The translations under genes and the position numbers were made by a program. A stretch of DNA of 33,812 nucleotides from Eubacterium sp. (GTDB lineage: Bacteria > Bacillota > Clostridia > Oscillospirales > Acutalibacteraceae): NCBI GenBank assembly GCA_022511185.1, contig JAFLSA010000005.1, forward strand, positions 1-33,812, written 5' to 3'. How positions within the stretch are numbered: position 1 is the stretch's first letter; each line of letters opens with the position of its first letter. This document shows, piece after piece, positions 1-7,903 of the stretch. The notes beneath the pieces were generated by a model. The model was given only the letters and a program-made list of their open reading frames with translations. It did no database searches and had not been told where the DNA came from.

Positions 1-361
1 AGGAAGTACCTGCGTGGGTAGCAATAATTTTAACAGGAACGTTCTGATAGCAGATGTCTGTATGAATCTGGTCAAGAGAACGAGCCGCCGTAAAGATAGC
101 GAAAGTAGAAGCAAACGGAACAAGGCCGTTCTTTGCCATACCTGCTGCAACGCCGAAAAGGTTCTGCTCAGCGATACCTACGTTGAAGAATCTGTCCGGA
201 AAATGCTCACCGAACATACCGATTTTTGTTGACTTGGCAAGGTCGGCTGTAAGGGCAACAACGTCCTTATGCTCCTCACCGAGCTCACAAAGTGCAATAC
301 CGTAGCACTCAGCTGTTGAAAGCTTAGTGGTATCAGTCATTGTATATGTCATTCCGCCCAT
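1..361 (-). CDS. Transketolase C-terminal subunit (split transketolase), truncated by the window edge
   Basis: Minus-strand translation from ATG at 361: MGGMTYTMTDTTKLSTAECYGIALCELGEEHKDVVALTADLAKSTKIGMFGEHFPDRFFNVGIAEQNLFGVAAGMAKNGLVPFASTFAIFAAARSLDQIHTDICYQNVPVKIIATHAG; typical transketolase Pyr domain, directly after the N-terminal subunit. Confidence 0.93.
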   Translation of the reverse strand, partial: MGGMTYTMTDTTKLSTAECYGIALCELGEEHKDVVALTADLAKSTKIGMFGEHFPDRFFNVGIAEQNLFGVAAGMAKNGLVPFASTFAIFTAARSLDQIHTDICYQNVPVKIIATHAGTS

Positions 362-364
362 AGT

Positions 365-1258
365 TTACGCCTCCTTTTCAGCACGCTCACAGCGTTCTTT
401 GTAACAAGCATCAAGGCTTGCATAAGCCTTTTTAACCATTTCCTCGTCGAGTGAGCCGTAGTGCCATAAGTAATTATCCTTCATAAAGTCAACGCCCTCA
501 CCCTTAAAGGTATCCATAACGATTGCCGTTGGCTTGTCGCCGCCGTTTCGATGATTTTCAATAGCGGCTTCAATAGCATCGTTGAGTTCCTTCATATTAT
601 GACCGTCAACACGGATTACGTTAAAGCCGAATGCCTCAAACTTTTTATCAAGCGGCTCAACCTTCATCTCGTCATCAACACGTCCGTCAATCATACACTT
701 GTTGACGTCGGCAAGAACAACTACGTTTGAGAGCTTGAACTGAGCAGCACTCATTGCAGCCTCCCAGTTTGAGCCTTCGTTAAGCTCGCCGTCACCTGTA
801 ATAACGTAGTTCATATAGTCAATACCCTTTACTCTGCCTGCAAGCGCAAAGCCGACAGCAAGAGAAATACCGTGACCGAGTGAGCCTGTTGAGCAGTCAG
901 TTCCTTTAACCTTATTACAGTCAAGGTGCATACCGATTTTTGCACCTGTGAGGTTAAAGATTTTCAGCTCGTCAATAGGCATAAAGCCGTAATCACAGAG
1001 CACAGGCGCATAGCCTACAGCAGCGTGACCCTTAGAAAGAACAAAGCGATCTCTGTCCTCCATATCAGGATTATTAACGTCAAGTTTCATAAATCGGTGA
1101 TAGAGAATTGTCATAGCGTCCATTGCACTCATAGCACCGCCGAGATGACCTGAACCGCCCCAGACAGATGTCTGGATTGTAAGTCTTCTCAATTCGTCAG
1201 CCTTTTTTTCAAGGCGCAGCCATTCTGCCTTATCAAAAGGCTTGTAATCAGCTGGCAT
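365..1258 (-). CDS. Transketolase N-terminal (TPP-binding) subunit
   Basis: 297 aa with WGGSGHLGGAMSAMD, SKGHAAVGYAPVL and GDGELNEGSNWEAAM motifs typical of the transketolase N-terminal half. Confidence 0.95.
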   Translation of the reverse strand: MPADYKPFDKAEWLRLEKKADELRRLTIQTSVWGGSGHLGGAMSAMDAMTILYHRFMKLDVNNPDMEDRDRFVLSKGHAAVGYAPVLCDYGFMPIDELKIFNLTGAKIGMHLDCNKVKGTDCSTGSLGHGISLAVGFALAGRVKGIDYMNYVITGDGELNEGSNWEAAMSAAQFKLSNVVVLADVNKCMIDGRVDDEMKVEPLDKKFEAFGFNVIRVDGHNMKELNDAIEAAIENHRNGGDKPTAIVMDTFKGEGVDFMKDNYLWHYGSLDEEMVKKAYASLDACYKERCERAEKEA

Positions 1259-1290
1259 AAAATTTCCCCCTTAATATATAAAATTATCGT

Positions 1291-2562
1291 TTATTTGAAG
1301 CCTAATTCCTGATGCCTTGAAGCAACAACACCAAAGGCATCCTCAGCAATTTCAATTGCAAGCTTAATATCCTCATCTGTAACAGCCGCATTGATAAAGT
1401 GATTGTGGTGTGATGCAAGGAAAAGTCCCCTTGAAACGCACTCGGCAATCCACTCCTGATGAAGCATAAGGCTGTCATCGTTAGCTATTCTGAGATAGAA
1501 GAGTGCAGGCTCGCCGGAAACAACAAGGTCAAAGCCGTGCTCTTTTGCAGCTGCCTTAAAGCCGTTAGTAAGAGCTGTTCCCTTTTCTCTGAACATAGTC
1601 GGAATATCAAGCCTTTTCATCTTTGGTATACAAGCAAGACAAGCGGCAAAAGGCTCTGCACTCATCCAGTATGAACCTGTATAAACTACTGATGAAGCGG
1701 CAGTTTTCATATGTTCCTGACCGCAAACTGCTGACATATTGTAGCCGTTTGCAAGTGCTTTACAAAAACAGATAAGGTCTGCCTTAATTCCGTAATAGTG
1801 GTCAGAGCCTGCAATATCAAGCCTGAAACCTGTACGAACGTCATCAAAAATGAGTACCATACCATGATCGTCACAGAATTTGCGTACCTTTGCCCACTGC
1901 TCTTTCGTTGCACATTCATTATCCTTGAAGTTGCCGTGGTCATACGGCTGAGCGATAAGACCTGCTACGTCGCCGCCGCAAGCGTCATAAGCCTCCTGCA
2001 TAGCGTCAAGATCAAACCAAGGAACTACGATATTGTTTGCAACCTCTTCCGGAAGAATACCGGGATAGTCAATCTTCTGTGCCCACTGGAAATCGCCGTG
2101 ATAATATCCCTTAAAGAACATCATCTTTTTCTTGCCTGTCTGAGCACGAGCACACATAACGCTGAAGGTTGTTGCATCTGAGCCGTTTTTCATAAAGAAT
2201 GCCCAGTCGGCCATAGCAACGGTGTCCTTCAAAAGCTCGGCACATTCAACCATTTTGTATGACGGTGACGTTGTGCAGTTTCCGATTTTTAGCTGCTCCA
2301 TAGCCGCTGCGTCAACCTCGTCATCACAATAGCCGAGAACGTTTGGACCGTAGGCACACATAAAGTCAAGATACTTGTTGCCGTCAACATCCCAGAAATA
2401 TGTACCCTTTGCTTTCTGTGACATCAAAGGCCACTTTGTGATTGGGAGGAATAATCCCTCTGACGGACCAAGATGTCCGTACACGCCTGACGGAATTGCG
2501 TTTAACGCTCTTTGAAACCACTCGGCGCTTTTTTCGTGTGTATATTCAGGAAATTTACTCAT
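1291..2562 (-). CDS. Class III PLP-dependent aminotransferase (glutamate-1-semialdehyde aminomutase-like)
   Basis: 423 aa; KNGSDATTFSVMCARAQTGKKKMMFFKGYYHG, LIFDDVRTGFR and the CKALANGYNMSAVCG PLP-lysine region. Confidence 0.9.
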   Translation of the reverse strand: MSKFPEYTHEKSAEWFQRALNAIPSGVYGHLGPSEGLFLPITKWPLMSQKAKGTYFWDVDGNKYLDFMCAYGPNVLGYCDDEVDAAAMEQLKIGNCTTSPSYKMVECAELLKDTVAMADWAFFMKNGSDATTFSVMCARAQTGKKKMMFFKGYYHGDFQWAQKIDYPGILPEEVANNIVVPWFDLDAMQEAYDACGGDVAGLIAQPYDHGNFKDNECATKEQWAKVRKFCDDHGMVLIFDDVRTGFRLDIAGSDHYYGIKADLICFCKALANGYNMSAVCGQEHMKTAASSVVYTGSYWMSAEPFAACLACIPKMKRLDIPTMFREKGTALTNGFKAAAKEHGFDLVVSGEPALFYLRIANDDSLMLHQEWIAECVSRGLFLASHHNHFINAAVTDEDIKLAIEIAEDAFGVVASRHQELGFK

Positions 2563-2575
2563 TTCACTTTCCTCC

Positions 2576-3340
2576 TTAGCCTAAGTAGACAGCAACTCTG
2601 TCAAGAATACGGTTGATATTGTCTACCATTGAAATCATACCTGACAAATAGATATTGCCGGCGCAGAGCTCTGCAACAGTTGAAGCAGTGCCTGTGAAAA
2701 GACCGTAAGCAAGGTCGATAGTCTTAAACTCCATAATTGCTCTTGGAGTGTCAGGCTTTTCCTTAATCGTTTCAAAATGGTGATTGCGTACACGAAGTGT
2801 TGAATAGCAAACGTCTGTAATACCCATCTGAACGTCGCCGTCTACCGTGTAAAGAGCAGACTGCATTGAAATGGAATCGGAATTTGCAAGCGCCGAAAGT
2901 GCACCTGAAATTGTATAGAAAGTAAGAATCGTTGACTCCTCGAAAAATGCCCTGTCCTTCATATCCTCATCACTCGGCATCAAAAGCTTTGTGAGCCTGT
3001 CAGTCAGCTTAGTAAACGGACCGAGCAGGAAGGACAAAACCTGAGGTATATTCTTAACAGGCATACCCGGCTTGCTGTCGTCAATAAGAGCATTGAACTT
3101 TTCAGGTGATGAGAAGTTCATTTTACAGGTACAGCCGTAGCTGCCCTCACTCATTGTACAGCCGTTCTTTGAAAAATGGAAAGTACAGCAGGGACCGTCA
3201 CTTACGTCAAAGCAGAGTGATACAGGCTTTTTGATAGCCTCACAAATTGCCTTAGCCTCTTTATCTATTTCACATAGATTTTCAAGAGTTGCAAGCACGC
3301 CGTACATATTCACATATGCCATTGCTTTTGCTTCTTTCAA
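2576..3340 (-). CDS. SCP2 sterol-binding-like domain protein
   Basis: 254 aa; features such as 'CTCKMNFSSPEKFNALID' and a C-terminal 'IYLSGMISMVDNINRILDRV' resemble SCP2-type lipid-binding folds; weak by-eye assignment. Confidence 0.5.
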   Translation of the reverse strand: MKEAKAMAYVNMYGVLATLENLCEIDKEAKAICEAIKKPVSLCFDVSDGPCCTFHFSKNGCTMSEGSYGCTCKMNFSSPEKFNALIDDSKPGMPVKNIPQVLSFLLGPFTKLTDRLTKLLMPSDEDMKDRAFFEESTILTFYTISGALSALANSDSISMQSALYTVDGDVQMGITDVCYSTLRVRNHHFETIKEKPDTPRAIMEFKTIDLAYGLFTGTASTVAELCAGNIYLSGMISMVDNINRILDRVAVYLG

Positions 3341-3384
3341 AATAATTCCTCCTTTGAAAGTATTGTATACTATAATTCATAGTC

Positions 3385-3413
3385 ATTATAGCATATATAA
3401 ATATATATATCAA
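3385..3413 (-). promoter_or_regulatory. Predicted sigma-A promoter for the SCP2-like/aminotransferase/transketolase operon
   Basis: Minus strand TTGATA (3413-3408), 17-bp spacer, TATAAT (3390-3385). Confidence 0.6.
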
Positions 3414-3459
3414 TAAAATACGATTAAATTATGATTTACAATTTTGTAATAAAAAATTA

Positions 3460-3484
3460 CGGCACTGAACTAAGTTCAGTGCCG
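3460..3484 (-). terminator. Intrinsic terminator downstream of the Fe-ADH gene
   Basis: CGGCACTGAAC-TAA-GTTCAGTGCCG perfect 11-bp arms followed on the minus strand by TAATTTTTTA. Confidence 0.8.
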
Positions 3485-3504
3485 ATAGAATATAATTTAA
3501 TGAG

Positions 3505-4713
3505 TTATGCCATAAATGAACGGATGACTGCCTCGCAGTCCTTAGCATCCATAATCTTTGGCACAGGATAAAGAGGGTTACCCTCCTTAAGAGCACGCTT
3601 AACAAGAAGCGGAATATCCTCCTCTTTGATGAAATCAAACTTTTCAGGAATATTCATATTCTTATTAAGTGTTCTGATTGCATCAATAAATGCTTTGCCC
3701 TTTCCTGCAGTGTCAAGATTATTGCCGATACCAACTATATCAGCAAGCTTTGCAAGCTGAGGATAAGCGGCATCTGCATAGTAATCAAGCACGTACGGAA
3801 GAATTACGGCATTGGCAAGACCGTGAGGTGTGCCGTAAAGGCCGCCGAGATTATGGGCAATCGCGTGAACGTAGCCTACATAAGCGTGTGTAAATGCACG
3901 TCCTGCAAGGTATGAGCCCTTGAGCATATTGCCTCTCGCCTCTAAATTCTTGCCATCGTTATATGCTGTTTCGATATTATCAAAAATGAGCTTTGTTGCC
4001 TGTTCAGCCTCACGAATAGTGTCCTTGGTATTACTCTTACCGATATAGGCCTCAACTGCGTGAGTGAGTGCATCCATACCAGTTGTTGAAGTAATATGTG
4101 GCGGCAGACCGACTGTAAGTGTAGGGTCGAGCACCGCATACTTAGGACGAAGACACGTATCGTTAATAGCGTTCTTCTCGTGAGTTTCAGGGTCGGTAAC
4201 AACTGCGGCAACCGTAGTTTCAGAGCCGGTACCTGCTGTTGTCGGCACTGCAAAGAATGGTGGGAGCTTTTTATGTACCTTTAACTGACCACGCATACTG
4301 CGTACTGTCTGGTTAGGCTTAACAACTCTTGCACCTGCTGCCTTTGCACAGTCCATAGGTGAGCCGCCGCCGAAAGCGATAATACCTTCACAGCCGTTTT
4401 TAACGTACATATCCTTACATTCCTCAATGTTGGGAATTGTCGGGTTAGGCTGTACGCCGTCATATACAACATACTCAACACCAACCTCTTCAAGCTTCTC
4501 AAACATAGGGTCGAGAAGATGAAGACCCATAAGGCCTTTATCAGTAACAACTAATACCTTGTTGATACCTTTGCCCTTAATGAACCCAGGGAGTTCGAGT
4601 ATGCTGCCGGCACCTTCAAGAAGATGTGGCTCAGACCAATCCATAAAGCACATTGCAACCTTAAAAACTCTTTGGTAAACACGATACCAGCATTTTTTAA
4701 GTGTCCAGAGCAT
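3505..4713 (-). CDS. Iron-containing alcohol dehydrogenase
   Basis: 402 aa; GGGSPMDCAKAAG, PTTAGTGSETT, DALTHAVEAYIG and HGLANAVILP motifs; SD AGGAGG upstream of ATG 4713. Confidence 0.95.
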   Translation of the reverse strand: MLWTLKKCWYRVYQRVFKVAMCFMDWSEPHLLEGAGSILELPGFIKGKGINKVLVVTDKGLMGLHLLDPMFEKLEEVGVEYVVYDGVQPNPTIPNIEECKDMYVKNGCEGIIAFGGGSPMDCAKAAGARVVKPNQTVRSMRGQLKVHKKLPPFFAVPTTAGTGSETTVAAVVTDPETHEKNAINDTCLRPKYAVLDPTLTVGLPPHITSTTGMDALTHAVEAYIGKSNTKDTIREAEQATKLIFDNIETAYNDGKNLEARGNMLKGSYLAGRAFTHAYVGYVHAIAHNLGGLYGTPHGLANAVILPYVLDYYADAAYPQLAKLADIVGIGNNLDTAGKGKAFIDAIRTLNKNMNIPEKFDFIKEEDIPLLVKRALKEGNPLYPVPKIMDAKDCEAVIRSFMA

Positions 4714-4746
4714 TTTTGTTCCTCCTTTTCAAAATATTTCATTTTT

Positions 4747-4775
4747 ATTGTACATTTTTACCCTCTTTTTTTCAA
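4747..4775 (-). promoter_or_regulatory. Predicted promoter of the Fe-ADH gene
   Basis: Minus strand TTGAAA (4775-4770), 17-bp spacer, TACAAT (4752-4747). Confidence 0.5.
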
Positions 4776-4853
4776 GTGTTTTGAGAAAATAGTCTTTTAA
4801 AAAATTCCAGTTTATGCTAATATTAAATCAAGAAAATAACCGGAGTTGAAATT

Positions 4854-6197
4854 ATGGATAATGAAAAAGTAATTTTTTGCGGAAACAGTGAGCGTTATCT
4901 GCCAAAAGAGCTTACTGAAAAAAGCAATGAATCAAACGGCGGATCAGCCTTTCGTATTCCAAGCTTAATCAAAGCAGGCGACACACTTATTGCCGTTATT
5001 GACAAGCAGACAAGCGGTGCTGACTGGGGATTTATTGAGCTTGCTGTACGCACAAGTGACGACGGCGGAGAAACGTGGTCCGACATTCAGACGATTGCTG
5101 CTCCTCCTGCAAGAGAAACGAGGATAACCGACGAGTGCTACGCCTCTGCATTTTTCATTGATTCGTGTATGGCAATTGCACCAAACGGCGATGTCGTTAT
5201 GATCGTTGACTTTTACCCTGAATGTAAAGGCTTACATAAAAAAAGTATACTTGACAAAAAGAAAACTCCGTACTCAATGTACAAAAATAAAATGTACCCT
5301 GTCATCTATGACCGTGACGGTAAATTTTACTTAGTTGTTGAAAACGGCGTCGTGCTTGATAACCGTTATAACGAGACAGAATACAGAGTTGCGGACTGGA
5401 AAGGCTCACTTTACAAGGGTGACGAGTATGTCGGTAACATTTATTTAAACGGAAAAACAGGCAAAAATGAAGCTGATGCAGTAACCACCTTCGGCGCACC
5501 GCTTAAGGCGCCAAAGAGAAATTACGTGTTTATGTTCAGAAGCACGGACAACGGCAAAACGTGGTCAGAGCCTGTTGATATCACAGGTCAATTTCTCACA
5601 AAAACCGACGGTGTTTTTATAGGCGTTGCTCCCGGTGTAGGGCTGACAACTCAGGACGGCAGAATCATTATGCCCCTTTACGTTGACAGAAAAGAAAACG
5701 TTTCAATCTACAGCGTTGATAATGGTGAGACATGGCACAGAATGACACAGCAGCCATATGCCTGCAACGTTGACGAGTGGCAGGCAGTGCAAGCGCCTGA
5801 CGGCACGATTCTCGGCCTTGGCAGGCAAAAGAGATACGGCAAAACGCCGATGTCAATTTCCCATGATAGCGGCAAGCACTGGTTTAAATCAAAGCCTACG
5901 GGAATCTATGCGCCGAAATGCCAAAAGAGTGTTATCAGCATAGGCGACTACGTTTTCTGTTCTCACGCTTCGGAAAAGAAAAGAGCAAACGGCGTAATCA
6001 CGATAGGAAAATTCAAGCGTGTCAAAGGGCAGACGGTTGGTATCAACTGGTATTCTGAAGTTGAAATCAATCAGGGATTTTTCGCATATTCCTGCCTGAC
6101 ACAGATTGATGATGAATATATCGGCGTGCTGTATGAAGCACAACCAAGCTCGTACATATGCTTTAAGAAATATAAAATAGCTGATTTGATAGGATAG
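4854..6197 (+). CDS. Exo-alpha-sialidase-like (BNR/Asp-box) protein without a signal peptide
   Basis: 447 aa; FRIPSLIKAGD plus Asp boxes SDDGGETW, STDNGKTW, SVDNGETW and SHDSGKHW; N-terminus MDNEKVIFCGNSERYLPKE is not a signal peptide. Confidence 0.85.
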   Translation: MDNEKVIFCGNSERYLPKELTEKSNESNGGSAFRIPSLIKAGDTLIAVIDKQTSGADWGFIELAVRTSDDGGETWSDIQTIAAPPARETRITDECYASAFFIDSCMAIAPNGDVVMIVDFYPECKGLHKKSILDKKKTPYSMYKNKMYPVIYDRDGKFYLVVENGVVLDNRYNETEYRVADWKGSLYKGDEYVGNIYLNGKTGKNEADAVTTFGAPLKAPKRNYVFMFRSTDNGKTWSEPVDITGQFLTKTDGVFIGVAPGVGLTTQDGRIIMPLYVDRKENVSIYSVDNGETWHRMTQQPYACNVDEWQAVQAPDGTILGLGRQKRYGKTPMSISHDSGKHWFKSKPTGIYAPKCQKSVISIGDYVFCSHASEKKRANGVITIGKFKRVKGQTVGINWYSEVEINQGFFAYSCLTQIDDEYIGVLYEAQPSSYICFKKYKIADLIG

Positions 6198-6198
6198 T

Positions 6199-6233
6199 AA
6201 AAATCCCCTTGTTGTGAAAACAAGGGGATTTTT
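6199..6233. terminator. Intrinsic (bidirectional) terminator between convergent sialidase and transporter genes
   Basis: AAAAATCCCCTTG ... CAAGGGGATTTTT perfect arms. Confidence 0.85.
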
Positions 6234-6234
6234 A

Positions 6235-6310
6235 CGGGAGGATGGTATCCTCCCCTACAATGTTTCAATAATGTTCCTTTAAGTCCGTAGGGGAGGCCAT
6301 TAGCCTCCCG
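6235..6310. repeat. Nested palindromic intergenic element (REP/MITE-like)
   Basis: Left arm CGGGAGGATGGTATCCTCCCCTAC and right arm GTAGGGGAGGCCATTAGCCTCCCG are near-inverted copies; each arm is itself a GGGAGG/CCTCCC hairpin. Confidence 0.75.
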
Positions 6311-6331
6311 CATTAATTATCAAAAAATATT

Positions 6332-7792
6332 TTACAGGAGTTTTTCAAGTCCTTCGGTTGAGTATTCCTCGCCTGCGCGCTTTTTGTTAAGGGCGTTCAT
6401 CAGCTTGCCGACATTCTTTCTTGTCATCGGATAGAAGATAAGAGCAAGGATTGAAACAGCCAAAAATGCCGCAGGGATAACTGTTGAAATATTCTCCATA
6501 CCGCCGACGATATGCGGATCAGTCACAACTGTAATGAGTGACTCCTTGCCTGCCGTATCCTTTGAGGAATCATAACCGTATGCTGAAAGAAGCTGACCTG
6601 CCAAAAGGATACCGAAGGCTGAGCCGAATTTCTGAATAAGCTGAGGAAGTGCTGTAATAATTGACTCTCTGCGTTCGCCGGTTTTAAACTCATCAAGCTC
6701 AACAAGGTCATATCCCATTGAGTAAAAGAACGTCCAGAACGTACCTATACCTATACCGAGAATTGCCGCAGAAACGATTGACATTATTTTAAAACCGCCG
6801 ATTTCGGCATCAAGACCAACTAACTTGCTGATAATCTCACCTGCCATAGTAATTGTGAGGAAGATTATTGAGGCTGTTCTTCTGTCGGTTTTCTCAGCCA
6901 CCTTTTCGACAATAGGCACAACAATAGCCATTGAAACAACCATAGAAATAATGACGTAAACTATGCCTGTATCATAGTCCATACCGATACAGTCCACAAC
7001 CATATACGTGAGGTTTGACTGTATCATTGATGATGCCGTAAGGAAGAAAAATACGAATATCAAAAAGAATTTTGCCGGCTTCATTTTAAGTATCTGACCG
7101 AAGGAACGCATAGTGTCCTTAAGTGTATTACCGCCTGCATTTGCGCTGACAGGCTTTGGAGTATAAACTCCGCCAAGTGATTTAACACAGACAAAGCCGA
7201 GGGCAACTGCCAAAATGCTGATTATAGCAGCAATAACAGCATAAGAATTGCTTGCAAAGCGCTCGCCCAAAAGAATTGCAACAGTAGGCACAAGAGCAGG
7301 AAGAACGTTGCCGAGACCGACTGCACCTGCGTTTAAAAGAGAAGCAGTTGAGCGAATTTGTGTGCGTTCATCGTAGTCCTCAGTTAGCTCTGCAACAACG
7401 GCATAATACGGGATAGTGTACATTGTGTAGAACACCCAGATTGCCATTGATATTACCGTGTAAAGCAAAATCTTAGCTGTCTGGCTTGTAAGACCTGCGC
7501 CGATAGAAGTCCATGCAACGATGAATATAATCGCAAGAGGTAGAATTGAAACTTTCATAACCTTGCGTTTATCGACACCGCCACGGTCTGTATAATTACC
7601 GATAATCGGGTCGGTAACCGCATCCCACGCAATCGAAATAAAAATTACAATTGAGCTGTACATTGGCGCTATGCCGACAATTTCAATAAGAAACGTGAGA
7701 TAATATGTGTAAAACATATTATAGATTAATGACTCGGTAAAGATACCGAAAGCATAGCCAATTTTCTTTTTCTTAGTCAAAGCGTTTGCCAT
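6332..7792 (-). CDS. MFS/GPH-family (glycoside-pentoside-hexuronide) sugar:cation symporter
   Basis: 486 aa polytopic protein; WDAVTDPIIGNYTDRGGVDKRKVMK is typical of the GPH family. Confidence 0.9.
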   Translation of the reverse strand: MANALTKKKKIGYAFGIFTESLIYNMFYTYYLTFLIEIVGIAPMYSSIVIFISIAWDAVTDPIIGNYTDRGGVDKRKVMKVSILPLAIIFIVAWTSIGAGLTSQTAKILLYTVISMAIWVFYTMYTIPYYAVVAELTEDYDERTQIRSTASLLNAGAVGLGNVLPALVPTVAILLGERFASNSYAVIAAIISILAVALGFVCVKSLGGVYTPKPVSANAGGNTLKDTMRSFGQILKMKPAKFFLIFVFFFLTASSMIQSNLTYMVVDCIGMDYDTGIVYVIISMVVSMAIVVPIVEKVAEKTDRRTASIIFLTITMAGEIISKLVGLDAEIGGFKIMSIVSAAILGIGIGTFWTFFYSMGYDLVELDEFKTGERRESIITALPQLIQKFGSAFGILLAGQLLSAYGYDSSKDTAGKESLITVVTDPHIVGGMENISTVIPAAFLAVSILALIFYPMTRKNVGKLMNALNKKRAGEEYSTEGLEKLL

Positions 7793-7866
7793 AAAACACC
7801 TCCGTAGATATAGAAGTTTTTACCTTAACATTTTTATTATACAACATACTTTTTTGCATTACAAGA

Positions 7867-7901
7867 AAAAGGTATCAGCGAAAAACGCTGATACCTTTGT
7901 T
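7867..7901 (-). terminator. Terminator of the EF-G-like gene
   Basis: AAAGGTATCAGCG-aaaaa-CGCTGATACCTTT with U-rich flanks on both strands. Confidence 0.8.
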
Positions 7902-7903
7902 TT

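Noticed and set aside
1798-2181. 127-aa plus-strand ORF
   Set aside because: Antisense to the class III aminotransferase gene; no independent promoter, SD or domain evidence.
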